Of a DNA stretch of 64,000 bases, positions 11,861 through 22,551 are shown one piece after another. Positions within the stretch are counted from its first letter, which is position 1, and each line of letters begins with the position of its first letter. The position numbers were made by a program, and so were the translations under genes. This DNA comes from Orychophragmus violaceus (lineage: Eukaryota; Streptophyta; Magnoliopsida; Brassicales; Brassicaceae), in the NCBI GenBank assembly GCA_030180135.1, contig CM058233.1, forward strand, positions 100,214,994 through 100,278,993, in the 5' to 3' direction. The notes under the pieces are model-generated. The model searched no databases. It was not told where the DNA came from and worked only from the letters and a program-made list of their open reading frames with translations.

Positions 11861-14800
11861 TCATCCTCCCCAAAAACGAACCAGGTCTTCACCAAATTTG
11901 GAACCTGTATTTCTAAGTGCTAGAGATTTTCTTTTCACTGAACTGAGGACTTTATGGAGAATGACAGAATGAGGTACCGAGATACCCGAGTGAAAGCGCT
12001 CGTTGCGCTCCTTCCACACCTCATAAATAGTAGTCGTCCATAGCTGAGCTAGAGCAAGACTTTGGCAAGGAACATGCCTAGTCTCTTGCAGCCAATGAAG
12101 GGTCTGATCCCAATCCACTAATACATTCACAAGACCTATTTTTTGACACGCTCCAGACCATATAGAAAAGGAGTACACGCAGTCAAAAAATAAATGGTTC
12201 CTTGACTCATTTGATAAACCGCATAACAGACAAGTAGTAGCGACATCCAGACCCCAAGCTTGAAGTCTATCCAATGTAGGATTGCGATTCAGAATAAATA
12301 ACCAGGCAGTGATGGCATGCTTCGGTATAATCACATTTCTCCATATCAATCGAGACCAGTTTACTTTAGGCTTAACAGGTCTAATGTAGTTCCAAACTGA
12401 TTTGGCAACAAATTTAGAGCAAACAGTTCCATTGACAATCCATTCCACTACATCAGAGGTGTTTGAGTGAGTGATACCTGTGATGGAAATCATCAATTGA
12501 AGTTGACGCTCTGATCTTGCATTAGGAAGAAGCCAACCAGATTCATCCACTCGGTCACTAACAAGAGTATCCAGAGGAATTCCCATTTCAGAGGGTCCTA
12601 AGGGGCCAATATAATCGATGAGGAGACCAAGCTCAGTCCATGGATCAGACCAAAAGTATGTTGAGTCGCCTCTGCCCACCTTGATCCGAAGAAAATTGAT
12701 AGCAACTGGTCGCAGTTTTAACAGCCTGCGAAACATCCAAGAATAGGAATAATTTGTTGAACTTAAAGACCAAAAAGATTTAGTCGATAAATATCTTCTT
12801 CGCATCCAAGAGACCCAAAGAGAGCCTCCTCTAAAAAACAGCAACCAAATAAGCTTGAGTCCAAAAATCAGATTCCAAGAGGAAAGTGGTCGCAATCCCA
12901 GCCCCGCTTCGTCCTTTGGAAAACATAAATTAGTCCAGGCTACTTTCACACCCGTAGAGATATCCAATTTTCCATGCCACAGGAAAGATGATGTGAGACT
13001 AGTAATTAACCGGAGGACCTTTTTTGGGATGACAAACGCTGATGCCCAGAAGCCTATAATTCCCGGAATAACAGCACTGATGAGTCGTAGCCTTCCCGCC
13101 AAGCTAAGGTGCTTATGCATCCAGCAATTGTATTTTTTCCTTATTTGCGCTAGCAACGGGTCAAAATCAGAGACTCTAAGCTTCCGAGAGCAAAGAGGTA
13201 AACCCAAGTACCGTATAGGTAAAGACGCAGGTTGTAGGTGAAGTCGGTTTCTAATAGAATCCAAGGTAGGTTGATCTACACCAGAGGAAAATAGAGAAGT
13301 CTTAGATATATTCACTCCCAGACCAGACAATTTCTCAAATTGGGATAGCACCGTAAGAACACCAGCGAGAGAACGTTCTGAACCTTCCAAGAAGATTAGA
13401 AGGTCATCGGCAAAAGCTAGGTGAGTTAGACCTGCCTCCTCACAGCCAGGATGAAAAGAGAAGATTCCATCTCTTGCTCCATTGTTGAGCATAATTGAGA
13501 GCACATTCATCACAATGACAAACAGGGGAGGCGAAAGTGGGTCACCTTGTCGAAGACCAGTTTTGCCTTTGAAGAAGCCCGACGTCACTCCATTTATACT
13601 CATCGTAAAGGAGGGATGACAGATGCAAGCCTTAATCCACGATATGAAATGAGCTGGGACATTTAACGCAGCAAGGGTAGAAAGGATAAAGTCCCATCTT
13701 ATTGAGTCAAAAGCCTTTGAGATATCAACTTTAAGTGTGAACCTCGGACTAGATGATGGCAGATGATAACCATTTATAACCTCAGATGCTAAGAGAACAT
13801 TTTCCAAAAGTAATCGATCTTTGACAAAGGCCGATTGATTTGGTAAAATGATATCTGGAAGTAGAGGCTTTATTCTATCAGCAATCAACTTTGAGATCAC
13901 CTTGTACATCGAGTTTAAGCACGAGATTGGCCTGAACTCCTTTATATCCTCTGCTCCTGGACGCTTAGCTATCAAAACCAGGGAGGTTGAGTTGAGGGCA
14001 GAGGGCATAAACGGAGAAATGAAAAAGTTCTTGACCGAGCTGGTTATTTCCTCACTCAAGATGTCCCAGCAGGCTCTGAAAAACTCCGCCGTTAGACCAT
14101 CTGGCCCCGGAGTTTTGTTCAATTTAAGTCGAAAGAATGCCTCCTTAATTTGATCACTTGAGACTTCCCTCAACAATCCTGCTATCTGAGTCTCATTACA
14201 TTTTCCAGTCACTATACGGTCCAGATACTCAGGTAAGACATGACAGAAATCCCCCCTTATTGTCGTGTATAAAGAGGAGAAGTGATTTAAAGCTACTTCA
14301 TGAGTTTCCTGGAGAGACGAAGTTTTTGAACCGTCCTCACGAAGAAGATACTTGATGGCATTCATAGAGTTTCTAGCTTTAGCAACACAAAAGAAAAACC
14401 TGGTGCATAAGTCGCCCCCTTCCAGCCATCTTATCCGGGATTTATGACGAAAAAAACATTCTTCCGCTAACCTCAGGAATGTCCATTTTTCCCTTGACTG
14501 AATTTCCCTCGCTACATCAGATTGTGAAGGGTTAGAGAGAGCAATGGATTGACAGGCCAGAAGCTCCTCATGGGCTATCTTAACCCTTCGCTCAATGTCG
14601 CTAAAGGACTCCTTACACATTGTCTTTATAGGATTCTTCACACCCTTCAACTTGAAACAGAGGTTGGTTAAGTTGGAAACAGTCACGCCCAAAGAATCCC
14701 ATACTGATCTCATTTTTGAACCAAAATGTGGGAGGGTAGTGACAAAACTATAAAACTTAAAAGGCCTTGTACCAAAGGAAGGAGGAGGCGATTGAAGCTT

Positions 14801-15502
14801 TATATGGCAAGGTGTGTGATCCGAAAATTCCGGAGGCTCAAACCTGCAATGACCATTTGGAAATTTCAAGAGCCATTGATCATTTATAAGACATCGATCT
14901 AGACGCTTAGCTATAGGATCCGAAGGTCTATGATTAGACCAAGTAAACCTCGGACCTTGATAAGGAAGATCCCACAGCCCAACATCTGTTAAGCAATTAC
15001 CAAACTCACGCATAGCAGCCGTTGAGGATATAACCGCATTGCTTGAAGATTCAAGGGGGCTTAGAATCTCGTTAAAGTCACCACAAACTAGCCACGGTTT
15101 AGAGTCCATACCGAAGGAAACATGGGTATCTCTGAGAGAGTCCCATAACAACCTCCTATCCACTAGCTCATTAGAGGCATATATTGCCGTAAAAAGGAAA
15201 GAAGAGCCATCTTCAAGAGAGACTTCTGTAGTGATAGATTGAGCGTCTGAAAAAAGATGAGAGACGCAAGTCGGATTTCTATAAATAATCCATATCCGGC
15301 CGATGTTTGAAAATTGATAGTTGGAGATCACACTCCATTCCAAACCTAGAGCCGCCAAAATAGAGAGCTTATTTTCCTCTCTAACGTGCGTTTCCAAAAT
15401 GGCACCAAAGCTTAATCTTCTTGAATTTACCCACGATATAAAGGGGCGATGCTTAACTTGGTCGTTGATACCACGCACGTTCCAAAAAAATGTGTCTACC
15501 AT
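11861..15502 (-). CDS. LINE ORF2: endonuclease-reverse transcriptase
   Basis: A 1213-residue polyprotein that nicks target DNA and copies the element's RNA. Residues 1 to about 225 form an APE-like endonuclease (WNVRG, ILETHV, WLVCGDFNEIL, RLDRCLIN, SDHTP). The reverse transcriptase spans roughly 490-760, with NKTPGPDGL, RPISCLNSMYKVISKLIADR, KVDISKAFDS and the catalytic AFADD near 695-700. A zf-RVT-type region lies near 1030-1120 (IPKHAITAWLF, CLLCGLSNESRNHLFFDC). No RNase H domain follows, so this is the shorter L1 type. The frame is unbroken and key residues are present. The ATG lies six bases beyond the ORF1 stop, in the same frame. Confidence 0.95.
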   Translation of the reverse strand: MVDTFFWNVRGINDQVKHRPFISWVNSRRLSFGAILETHVREENKLSILAALGLEWSVISNYQFSNIGRIWIIYRNPTCVSHLFSDAQSITTEVSLEDGSSFLFTAIYASNELVDRRLLWDSLRDTHVSFGMDSKPWLVCGDFNEILSPLESSSNAVISSTAAMREFGNCLTDVGLWDLPYQGPRFTWSNHRPSDPIAKRLDRCLINDQWLLKFPNGHCRFEPPEFSDHTPCHIKLQSPPPSFGTRPFKFYSFVTTLPHFGSKMRSVWDSLGVTVSNLTNLCFKLKGVKNPIKTMCKESFSDIERRVKIAHEELLACQSIALSNPSQSDVAREIQSREKWTFLRLAEECFFRHKSRIRWLEGGDLCTRFFFCVAKARNSMNAIKYLLREDGSKTSSLQETHEVALNHFSSLYTTIRGDFCHVLPEYLDRIVTGKCNETQIAGLLREVSSDQIKEAFFRLKLNKTPGPDGLTAEFFRACWDILSEEITSSVKNFFISPFMPSALNSTSLVLIAKRPGAEDIKEFRPISCLNSMYKVISKLIADRIKPLLPDIILPNQSAFVKDRLLLENVLLASEVINGYHLPSSSPRFTLKVDISKAFDSIRWDFILSTLAALNVPAHFISWIKACICHPSFTMSINGVTSGFFKGKTGLRQGDPLSPPLFVIVMNVLSIMLNNGARDGIFSFHPGCEEAGLTHLAFADDLLIFLEGSERSLAGVLTVLSQFEKLSGLGVNISKTSLFSSGVDQPTLDSIRNRLHLQPASLPIRYLGLPLCSRKLRVSDFDPLLAQIRKKYNCWMHKHLSLAGRLRLISAVIPGIIGFWASAFVIPKKVLRLITSLTSSFLWHGKLDISTGVKVAWTNLCFPKDEAGLGLRPLSSWNLIFGLKLIWLLFFRGGSLWVSWMRRRYLSTKSFWSLSSTNYSYSWMFRRLLKLRPVAINFLRIKVGRGDSTYFWSDPWTELGLLIDYIGPLGPSEMGIPLDTLVSDRVDESGWLLPNARSERQLQLMISITGITHSNTSDVVEWIVNGTVCSKFVAKSVWNYIRPVKPKVNWSRLIWRNVIIPKHAITAWLFILNRNPTLDRLQAWGLDVATTCLLCGLSNESRNHLFFDCVYSFSIWSGACQKIGLVNVLVDWDQTLHWLQETRHVPCQSLALAQLWTTTIYEVWKERNERFHSGISVPHSVILHKVLSSVKRKSLALRNTGSKFGEDLVRFWGG

Positions 15503-15508
15503 AAAAAT

Positions 15509-17254
15509 TCAGAGTTGGTGACGATCCCCTAATAATAGGGGAACTCCACCACCGGATTCCGGGGATCGCTGCGAAATTCTGCGTTTCTTCTGAAATTGTT
15601 TCTTAGAATGAGTAGCTGGTGTTAATCTCGTCACTGAGTCATTCTGTAACTTCGGAGCTGATATATCTCCTGTGATTTCCAAGGAAGAGCCAGATTCTAC
15701 TTCTAGAAGTAAAGCTTGGAAGGAGTTAGAGAGAACAGCTTTTGAGAGAGCCTTATCTTTCCTCGCCATAAGGTTTCTTGTTGCCCCTTTAATCACTGGA
15801 ATAAAAGGTGCTTCCATGACCTGGTTTGGAGCAGTGTCAGTTTCTTGGGCCGACTCCTCAGAAGATTTCCGAGGTTGGTTGTGGAAGACAACAATAGCAT
15901 CCTTTGTGACCTCGGGTAAGGGGTTCGGAGGTGAAATCTCAGGCTGTGGAATGTCAATAATTACCGCTGCCGAGATGTCTTTTTCCTTTCCTTTTGCATT
16001 AGTAAGATCAGTAGGAGGAGTAGCGTTGGAGTGAACATCATTAGCCGGCTTCATCTGAGAGGCAGGAAAAGCTGTAACAGTGGATGATTTTACCTTGTAC
16101 TTCGAGGCATTATGCTTCTTCCCCATTCCTCCTTTAGCTTTATCAGTAGGGATTACTGGAGGCTCGGGATTTAGAGGGCAGAAGGAGGCTTTGTGTCCAA
16201 TTTCGTTACATACTGAGCATAACGGAGGCAACCACGGGTACGTAACTAGGACGACATCAACAAGTCCACTCTCCCTCTCGATTTCTACATGAGCAGGCAG
16301 TGGTTTGGTTAGGTCGACGACCACTTTAATTTCAACGGAGCTGACACTGGCGAAGGGCTTAGCATCAATAATTCTGCCCAAGGGTTTGGATAAGATGGCT
16401 AGCCCCTCATCTGTGATTAAGTCGAAAGGGACATTAGAACATAATGCCCATACCGGCGCATACTGAAGAGAGGGAGGATTTAAGCTGAAGGAGGCCTTCC
16501 ATTCGGTAACGAAAAAAGGTGAATCACCAACTCTCCATAGTTCATGCTGTAAGATTCGCTGACGAAGAGATGCCGAGGGAACGTGGAAGAGAAAAGCGTT
16601 CGCAGATAGATTATGGATTGTGACACGTTTATCTTTACCCCACAAATAATTAAGTACACCCCATATCTTACCATACGAAGGAGCTTTACCATAAAAGATT
16701 CCAACAATATAGTCTGAGTGTTTGCGAGCACCACGCTCAAAGACTACATCCGGAACTTTCACCCTCGGTACTCCATTCTCCTGGATAGAAACATGTATCG
16801 AGGATTTCGGGAATCGCGAGCCAGACTTTGCCTTTTCTGCCCAAGAGAAGCTTGAGTCTTTCTTTGATTTGGGAGGAAGCTGATTTCCAGATTCCAAAGG
16901 TATATCCGAAGGACCCTTTGTAGCAGATTCATTAGGCGGTAAAATAGCAGAGACCAAACCCTTTGCTACAGGGGAGGATGATGCCGTAACTGGTGAAGAC
17001 TGAGTTGCAGCCGTCAAGACTCTGGGAACAGGTGAAGGGAGAAGACCTTTATCACCAGAGAGTGGGTTGGAGATCGATTGGTCATTAGCACCTGAAGGAG
17101 ACGTAGCATCACCCATGACTATGTCAATCGCAGGGGACAACGGTACTTGAGGAAGAACCAGAGAATCAGAGGAACAGAGGGTTGGTGGATGGAGGAACAA
17201 GAGGTCTGGGGGGATTGGATGAACCGGATGAGACACCGGAGAGCCGGCCATCAA
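15509..17254 (-). CDS. LINE ORF1: gag-like nucleic-acid-binding protein
   Basis: A 581-residue protein expected to bind element RNA. The N-terminal 150 residues are Pro/Ser-rich and disordered. Then comes a DUF4283-type fold (about 160-330: VKVPDVVFERGARKHSDYIVG, YGKIWGVLNYLWGKDKRV, FLFHVPSASLRQRIL). A CCHC zinc knuckle CSVCNEIGHKASFC sits near residues 344-357. The basic C-terminus ends in KKQFQKKRRISQRS. This is the usual architecture of plant L1 ORF1. It ends in TGA, with ORF2 beginning two codons later in the same frame. Confidence 0.92.
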   Translation of the reverse strand: MMAGSPVSHPVHPIPPDLLFLHPPTLCSSDSLVLPQVPLSPAIDIVMGDATSPSGANDQSISNPLSGDKGLLPSPVPRVLTAATQSSPVTASSSPVAKGLVSAILPPNESATKGPSDIPLESGNQLPPKSKKDSSFSWAEKAKSGSRFPKSSIHVSIQENGVPRVKVPDVVFERGARKHSDYIVGIFYGKAPSYGKIWGVLNYLWGKDKRVTIHNLSANAFLFHVPSASLRQRILQHELWRVGDSPFFVTEWKASFSLNPPSLQYAPVWALCSNVPFDLITDEGLAILSKPLGRIIDAKPFASVSSVEIKVVVDLTKPLPAHVEIERESGLVDVVLVTYPWLPPLCSVCNEIGHKASFCPLNPEPPVIPTDKAKGGMGKKHNASKYKVKSSTVTAFPASQMKPANDVHSNATPPTDLTNAKGKEKDISAAVIIDIPQPEISPPNPLPEVTKDAIVVFHNQPRKSSEESAQETDTAPNQVMEAPFIPVIKGATRNLMARKDKALSKAVLSNSFQALLLEVESGSSLEITGDISAPKLQNDSVTRLTPATHSKKQFQKKRRISQRSPESGGGVPLLLGDRHQL

Positions 17255-17669
17255 GAACGGGAAAAGTCAACACACAGACTAGGGATTTTGACTTCGCACT
17301 TTTTTGAGAGGAAACAACACACAGACTCACGATGGATCTCAATTACTTAGAGATTGCATCAGGAGCTAATATGCGCATGCGAAGATCAGTACCTGAAGCT
17401 GTCGTATCAAGCTCAATCATCCAGAAATTTTATTATCGAGGTGACGGTTTTTATCCAATAATCCTATTAATGTAGTTTCTGATGCGAATACCACCCCTTT
17501 TTGGTGTGAAAGTTATGAGATTTCTGATTAATAAAAACATTCCTAAAGGGCATTTACTTGATTCTTTATCTGTAAATACAAAAATTAAAACCAGTTTTGG
17601 CTTCACTAGCTAGTAAGATTGGTCTATTAACCAAGGGCTATGTTAGTTTGATGACTACACAAACAAGAA

Positions 17670-17742
17670 GCCCGTCTAGCTCAGTTGGTAGAGCGCAAGG
17701 CTCTTAACCTTGTGGTCGTGGGTTCGAGCCCCACGGTGGGCG
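17670..17742 (+). tRNA. tRNA-Lys (CUU), intact
   Basis: A 73-nt sequence that folds as a cloverleaf. Acceptor GCCCGTC pairs with GGTGGGC allowing G-U pairs. The D-arm contains the A-box-like TAGCTCAGTTGG, the anticodon loop is CTCTTAA (anticodon CUU), and the T-arm GTGGGTTCGAGCCCCAC is perfect with the B-box GGTTCGAGCC. A T-rich tract follows directly, as expected of an RNA polymerase III terminator. No intron. Confidence 0.96.
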
Positions 17743-18172
17743 TTTCTTTTTCTTTTCCTCTCTAGTCATAGTTTATGTTTTATTTATTCTTCAAAAGTAA
17801 TCCTTAATTCATAGTTACCATGCAGTTGCTTGAAACTTAAATATGGTTAACTCTTTGCTTTCCTTATTTAAGTTTCACAATATCTGCAAAAAATATATAC
17901 ATATATATTGACTCCTTAACTTGTAACCTTCTTTTTTCTTCAAATTAAATCCTTAATGCATAGTTACCGTACAGTACTACGTTGCTTGAAACTGTAATTT
18001 GGTACACTCTCTGCTTTACTTATTTAAGTTTCACATTTTCTGTAAAATATACAGAGATATATCGACTCCTTAACCTAACTTGAAACCTTCTAAAGTTTAG
18101 GCTAGCCTTGACTATATATCTACCAAGAAGATAGTTCCATGAATGTCCTTTACCTTATTATATCTTAAGGCA

Positions 18173-19669
18173 TCAAGATTCTTGTGGAGTTTCTTCTTCC
18201 TCTGTATTACAGGTTAGAATCTGTGCTTTAGCGGCCTCTTTCTCCCAACCAATCTTTGCAATAAAGATTATCAATGTCAAGAAACAGACGGATGCTCCAA
18301 CCAAAAACCCTATCAAGAACCCTTCAAGACCTTGTTTAGCTTTGAACGCCAAACTAACCCCTAACGGTAAAGCCAGTAGGTAGAATCCACCAAGATGCGC
18401 ATACATTCCAAGCGACGGCTTTGCTGTTCCACGAACAATCTCTCCACAAACAAATAACGGGAAGTTTATAACTTCAACAGCTGCCATTATCAACATCAAC
18501 TTCTTCACACCGTTTATGATCATTTGGTCGTGGTGGGCGTACAAAGACCCCCAAACACCTCTACATGCTATCATCACCAAAGCTCCCATGCAACCCGAAA
18601 CAACACCCACAACTAGTGCAGTGTAAGCTGCTCTATAAGCTCCTTTGGGATTATTTGCGCCTAGCTCATTAGACACTCGTGTAGCCACGCACGTGCCTAT
18701 TGAGAGCATCACAGCGTAAAGCAAATAGTCAAAGTCCAAAACTATGACCAAGGTTGATACGGACTCCACTGGGTTTGGTAACCTCCCGGCTAATAGGATC
18801 AAGATCTCGAAGCACCACCACTCGAGGCATACGGTGAGACAACACGGTCCACTAAGCTTGATCAGCTTAAACCAGTCTTGAACACTTTGGTCCAACCACC
18901 CACCTTCTTTCCATTTGTTATCTTTCAATCCCTCACCGACTATCACATATCCCGTTAGAAGAATCACGACGATTAGATCGGTTATCCAAACCGCCATTGC
19001 AACTCCTTGGATTCCCTTTGCTCTAGAGAGGAATATGTTGATGGGGATATGAAGAGAAGTGGCTGCAGCTGTGGTGTACATGATGGGGAGCGTAACACCT
19101 TGTGAGCTTAAATAAGCCTTAAGGGGACAAAGCAAAGAGAGGACTGGCAGATCAGGAAGAAGGTAGATCAGATATCTCTTTGCTATCAAGGCAATGTCTT
19201 CTTTTTGACCAAAACCAATGAGGATCTTGTCAACATTGAGCCACAAGAGAGAAATCGGGATCGAGATCAAGAGAAGCAAGAGCACCGCCATCAAAAGAGT
19301 TTTGTGGAGAAGCTTAAAGTTCTTGGCTCCGAAAGCCTGGCCACAAATGGGTTCCATTGCAGCAGAAATTCCGTATAAAACAGCAAAGCCAGTACCGTTT
19401 GCAAAGGAAAACCCTAATGAGCCTCCGGCTAGGTTATGCTTGCCTTGACGGCCAAGAAACACTGTTGTACTTGTCATCTTACCGAACCACAACAAGTTCA
19501 TAGCTACCAATGGCAAACCAATTCTCATTTGCAGCTTGAGCTCATGAACGATGCTCTGTGTCAAGGTCTTTGAACGACACCCTTCAGAGACTTTCAATCC
19601 AGAAGTCTCTAAAGAACACCCTTGAGAAACTTCTGGATGAAAAGTCTCTAACTTCGATGTCTCTGACAT
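18173..19669 (-). CDS. DTX56: MATE/DTX transporter, DTX56 (RHC1)-like
   Basis: A 498-residue intronless MATE-family carrier. About 12 hydrophobic segments follow a polar N-terminus beginning MSETSKLETFHPEVSQG. Family marks include a start at HELKLQMRIGLPLVAMNLLW, the MEPICGQAFGAKNFKLLH loop, PLKAYLSSQGVTLPI, CLEWWCFEILILLAGRLPNP, CVATRVSNELGANNPKGAYRAA and CGEIVRGTAKPSLGMYAHL. It matches the Arabidopsis DTX56/RHC1 (At4g22790) I remember, about 491 aa. In Arabidopsis that protein is linked to bicarbonate/CO2 signalling in guard cells; transfer of that role here is inference. Copy B holds a deleted pseudogene of the same gene. Confidence 0.92.
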   Translation of the reverse strand: MSETSKLETFHPEVSQGCSLETSGLKVSEGCRSKTLTQSIVHELKLQMRIGLPLVAMNLLWFGKMTSTTVFLGRQGKHNLAGGSLGFSFANGTGFAVLYGISAAMEPICGQAFGAKNFKLLHKTLLMAVLLLLLISIPISLLWLNVDKILIGFGQKEDIALIAKRYLIYLLPDLPVLSLLCPLKAYLSSQGVTLPIMYTTAAATSLHIPINIFLSRAKGIQGVAMAVWITDLIVVILLTGYVIVGEGLKDNKWKEGGWLDQSVQDWFKLIKLSGPCCLTVCLEWWCFEILILLAGRLPNPVESVSTLVIVLDFDYLLYAVMLSIGTCVATRVSNELGANNPKGAYRAAYTALVVGVVSGCMGALVMIACRGVWGSLYAHHDQMIINGVKKLMLIMAAVEVINFPLFVCGEIVRGTAKPSLGMYAHLGGFYLLALPLGVSLAFKAKQGLEGFLIGFLVGASVCFLTLIIFIAKIGWEKEAAKAQILTCNTEEEETPQES

Positions 19670-20511
19670 TTTTGGGACGATAATTTGGAGAAAGGGAACT
19701 TGATAAATGAAGCAAAATAGGAAGGAAAAAAACTTCGGAGGTTTCAGCCAATTTTTAGGCTGGTTTTGAGAGTTGCACGATATATAATTTCTTGTATCTG
19801 TTTGTTGATATATATCAACAAATTTGTAGGTGGAAAATGGTTTTATGTGTTCGTGGAGGATTGTAAATCGTAAATTGAAAGCATGGTTTGCGTGAGAGGC
19901 TGCGATTTTCCGGAGAAAGTTTTTTTTGTAACGCTCAAGAAGTAGAGGTAGGTTTCTTTCCTATACTTCTTACTTCTTAGTGCTTTGATGATGATGGAAC
20001 CATTAACCATATCAGTCCCATTGGCAAATTTTTTGTTTGTTTCTTTTTTAGATAATAAAATAAAATGTGCAACTAATATTATAAATATCAACTTCTGTAA
20101 GATCAAGTGTGGTTTTCTAAACTTAATTCCAGATTTTGTTTTTTTGAACTGCTATTCAAAATTCTATGATGGTCAAAGTATAAATTCTGCACGGTTTGAT
20201 CTCCGATTAATACTGATGAAAACTGGTTGTTGATCAATTCCATCTCATCTTAATACTGATGACTAGAAACTATAATTTTATTTATTTATATAACCTATAA
20301 AATCTATGAAATAATTAAATACATAAAAGACGAGATAATAAATAATAATAAAAAGAGAAAATATCAGAAATTAAAAACGCAACAAATAATTGCAATAAGG
20401 CATAATTGTGTAATGAGCACACCATGAATTTAATATACCAACTCTTTTTATGGATATTTTAACTTTTATTTTGGTGCTTCTCAAAAGATGTTTCCTGTAT
20501 CTAAATTTTAA

Positions 20512-20768
20512 GAGCATGTACAATGGAAGTTCTTAAGCAGAGTTTTTAAAAAAAAAATTAATAAAATATTATGGATCCCACATGAATAGTTAAGAACCGA
20601 ATTTTTAAAATCTTTATTTAAGAACCCGTTTCTTAACTATTTATGTGACGTGGCGCATCCTCATTGGTTACTTTTTTTATTTTTTTTTTATCTGTAAAAA
20701 AAATAAAAAAAAATAATAATAATTTTTTTTAAGAACACCAAAGAGGAGTAACACCATTGTACATGGTC
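20512..20768. mobile_element. Tourist-like MITE, 257 bp
   Basis: The left end GAGCATGTACAATGG is the inverse of the right end CCATTGTACATGGTC, with TAA target duplications at 20509-20511 and 20769-20771. The paralogous site in copy B (about 27,393-27,412) reads ..AAATTCTAAAAGAACC.. with a single TAA, so it is the empty site. Its ends and its inner GTTCTTAAG word resemble the larger element at 43,816-45,345. Confidence 0.9.
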
Positions 20769-21109
20769 TAAAAGAACCAAAAGAGGATTGGTTGGTTAGT
20801 TTAGGTGAGGTGTTTCACTGTTTTATTTTTACCCTTAAAGTTAAAGAGTATTAAATTGGTGGTTGAACAAAACTATAAGAAAACGATATGTAGCAAACTA
20901 TTCGTGCTTATATTTCATAAATCATGGGTGATAATACCGATAGTAGATAATTCAGTTTAAAAAAAATATTTGCCAAATTAAATCTAATAAAATCTATGAT
21001 GAAAAATTTGGAAAACGATTTGGTTAGTTTCAAAAGCTTAAAATCACTATCTCAATTCTCACTTTTTGGATTATAGTCTTTGTTCGAATACCGGCTAGAC
21101 TTTAGTTAG

Positions 21110-22517
21110 ATGGTTGGGTTGTTTAAAATCGAGGGTTCACCCTAATTCTTCTTCTTCTTCGCGTGCAGCCGCGTAGCTTCCTCCGATTTCCTCGCTTCCC
21201 CGGCGCCGGTGGCTTCCTCAGCACCGGCGTCGGGCCTTCAGTGTTCTCCCGTTCTCGTGTTCTTCTCCCTTGCTTCGTTATTGTTTCGGTTTCTGTCGGA
21301 GCTGGCTTTCGCGACGGATGTTAACTCGGCGAGGTCCTCGTGCGTAGGACGCCGCCGGTGTCGTGGGGTTTGCGGTGGAGGCGAGGCGCTTTCCCGGCGC
21401 TAGCTCCGCTGTGTTGTGGCTGGCGCCTCCGTCTCTTCTGTCTCGTCGTTTTGCCGTGTTTCTTCTTCGCGTTCAGCCGACTGTTTTCCTTTCTTCGGCA
21501 GTTACCTCGGTGTGTCTGCGTCTCAGGTAGGCTCGTGCTCGTTGACGATGGCGGTGGTGGTGTGGAGCTTCCTCCCTCTCCGCTTCGGTTTCTCTCCGCT
21601 TTGGGCTGTATATCGGTGTTCCCTTAGCGGCAGAGAGACGGTGTAGACAGTTCGGTCTTCTTAGGCTTCGGCGGCGGCTCCGGGATCTAGAGGACGGATC
21701 CTAGAGCCCGGCTTAGGTGGTCGACAGAGGGTATGGTCTTGTGGCAAGCTTCAACGCGGTGGCTCACGGTCTTCTTGATTGCGTGGATCTACTGACGCGT
21801 CTCCCGGCGATGGATAAGGCGGGTGGCTCGACGGACTGCTCTCGGTTCTTCGGCAGTGGAGCTCCGGCGCCGTCTTCTATCGGTGTGGCCTGGGTTACCC
21901 GGCAGTATTTGTTCTCAATAAGGTGCGTTTATGCGATTCTGTTTACGGTCTGGGCTCGAGTTAGCTCCTGGTTATGATCGGTGTTGATGGTGGAACAACT
22001 CCAAACTAGAGATGTTGAGGCGCCGGTTTGTTGTTGCGGCTAACTTGTAGCTGTGGGGGCTGGTTCTTGAGAGTTCGTTCTTTTGGGCATGGTAATTGGA
22101 GTTGACACTTCGACGGCTCGCTCGGGCTCCCTTGTCGACAGATGCAAGTTAGTCCGTAATGGAAACCGGAGATCTCGTTAGTTTTCGGAGAAGCTGTAGG
22201 CATTTATTCAAGAGGTTTGAGGGCTGGCTTTAGGATGATGCTCGTGGCAACTATGATGAGAACTCTAGTTTCTCGAAGCTATGGCAAAAACGGGATGGTC
22301 GGCGCTTTGGCGTTTGATTGCTGCTCTCTTGTTTGGGATTGTTTCGGTTCTATTTCATTTCTCTCGATCCATGTCCTTAGCGATCGTATCAACCGTACTT
22401 TGTTGTGGTTTTTTCTGTTCGTAGATTTCTATTTGTTTCTCTGTTTCTTTCGTTCTCTCTGTATTTGTATTCTGTCAAAAATTGAAAATGGTAATAAATC
22501 TAAACATTTTTACTAAA

Positions 22518-22533
<16 letters not shown>
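21110..22533 (+). mobile_element. GC-rich polyadenylated retroposon candidate
   Basis: About 1.4 kb, distinctly GC-rich for its first 1.1 kb (CGGCG/GGTGG words), then T-rich, ending in AATAAATCTAAACATTTTTACT followed by about 20 A and an (AT)n tract. That is the look of a reverse-transcribed RNA. Three overlapping frames of 64-95 codons occur, but none has a recognisable domain. It could be a Sadhu-like non-autonomous retroposon, the 5' UTR of a deleted LINE, or a processed pseudogene. I found no clear target duplication. It lies at the junction of the two tandem copies. Confidence 0.5.

Positions 22534-22551
<18 letters not shown>

Larger units (their letters stand above)
11712..17334 (-). 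mobile_element. full-length L1-type LINE, both ORFs open
   Basis: A 5.6 kb non-LTR retrotransposon transcribed on the minus strand. In order it has a short leader of about 80 bp, ORF1 (581 aa), ORF2 (1213 aa), about 150 bp of 3' UTR and a poly(A) tail of about 13 (T-run 11710-11722). Identical 14-bp target duplications bound it. The paralogous segment at about 22,867-22,880 has the same flanks with no insert, giving the empty site. Open ORFs and a perfect target duplication point to recent insertion. Confidence 0.95.
17335..21080. repeat. tandem duplication copy A, right part
   Basis: Continues copy A after the LINE: LINE target duplicate, tRNA-Lys, DTX56-like gene, and its upstream region to about 21,080. 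Each block recurs in the same order in copy B at about 22,867-30,330, interrupted there by other insertions. Copy A also has an internal duplication of about 150 bp downstream of the tRNA (17,790-17,925 resembles 17,945-18,085). Confidence 0.85.

Noticed and set aside
12855..16292. Several plus-strand ORFs of 65-128 codons
   Set aside because: They are antisense shadows of the LINE ORFs.
21209..21977. Stacked ORFs of 64-95 codons in GC-rich DNA
   Set aside because: Three frames overlap, codon content reflects GC richness, and no domain is visible; better explained as a non-coding retroposon.
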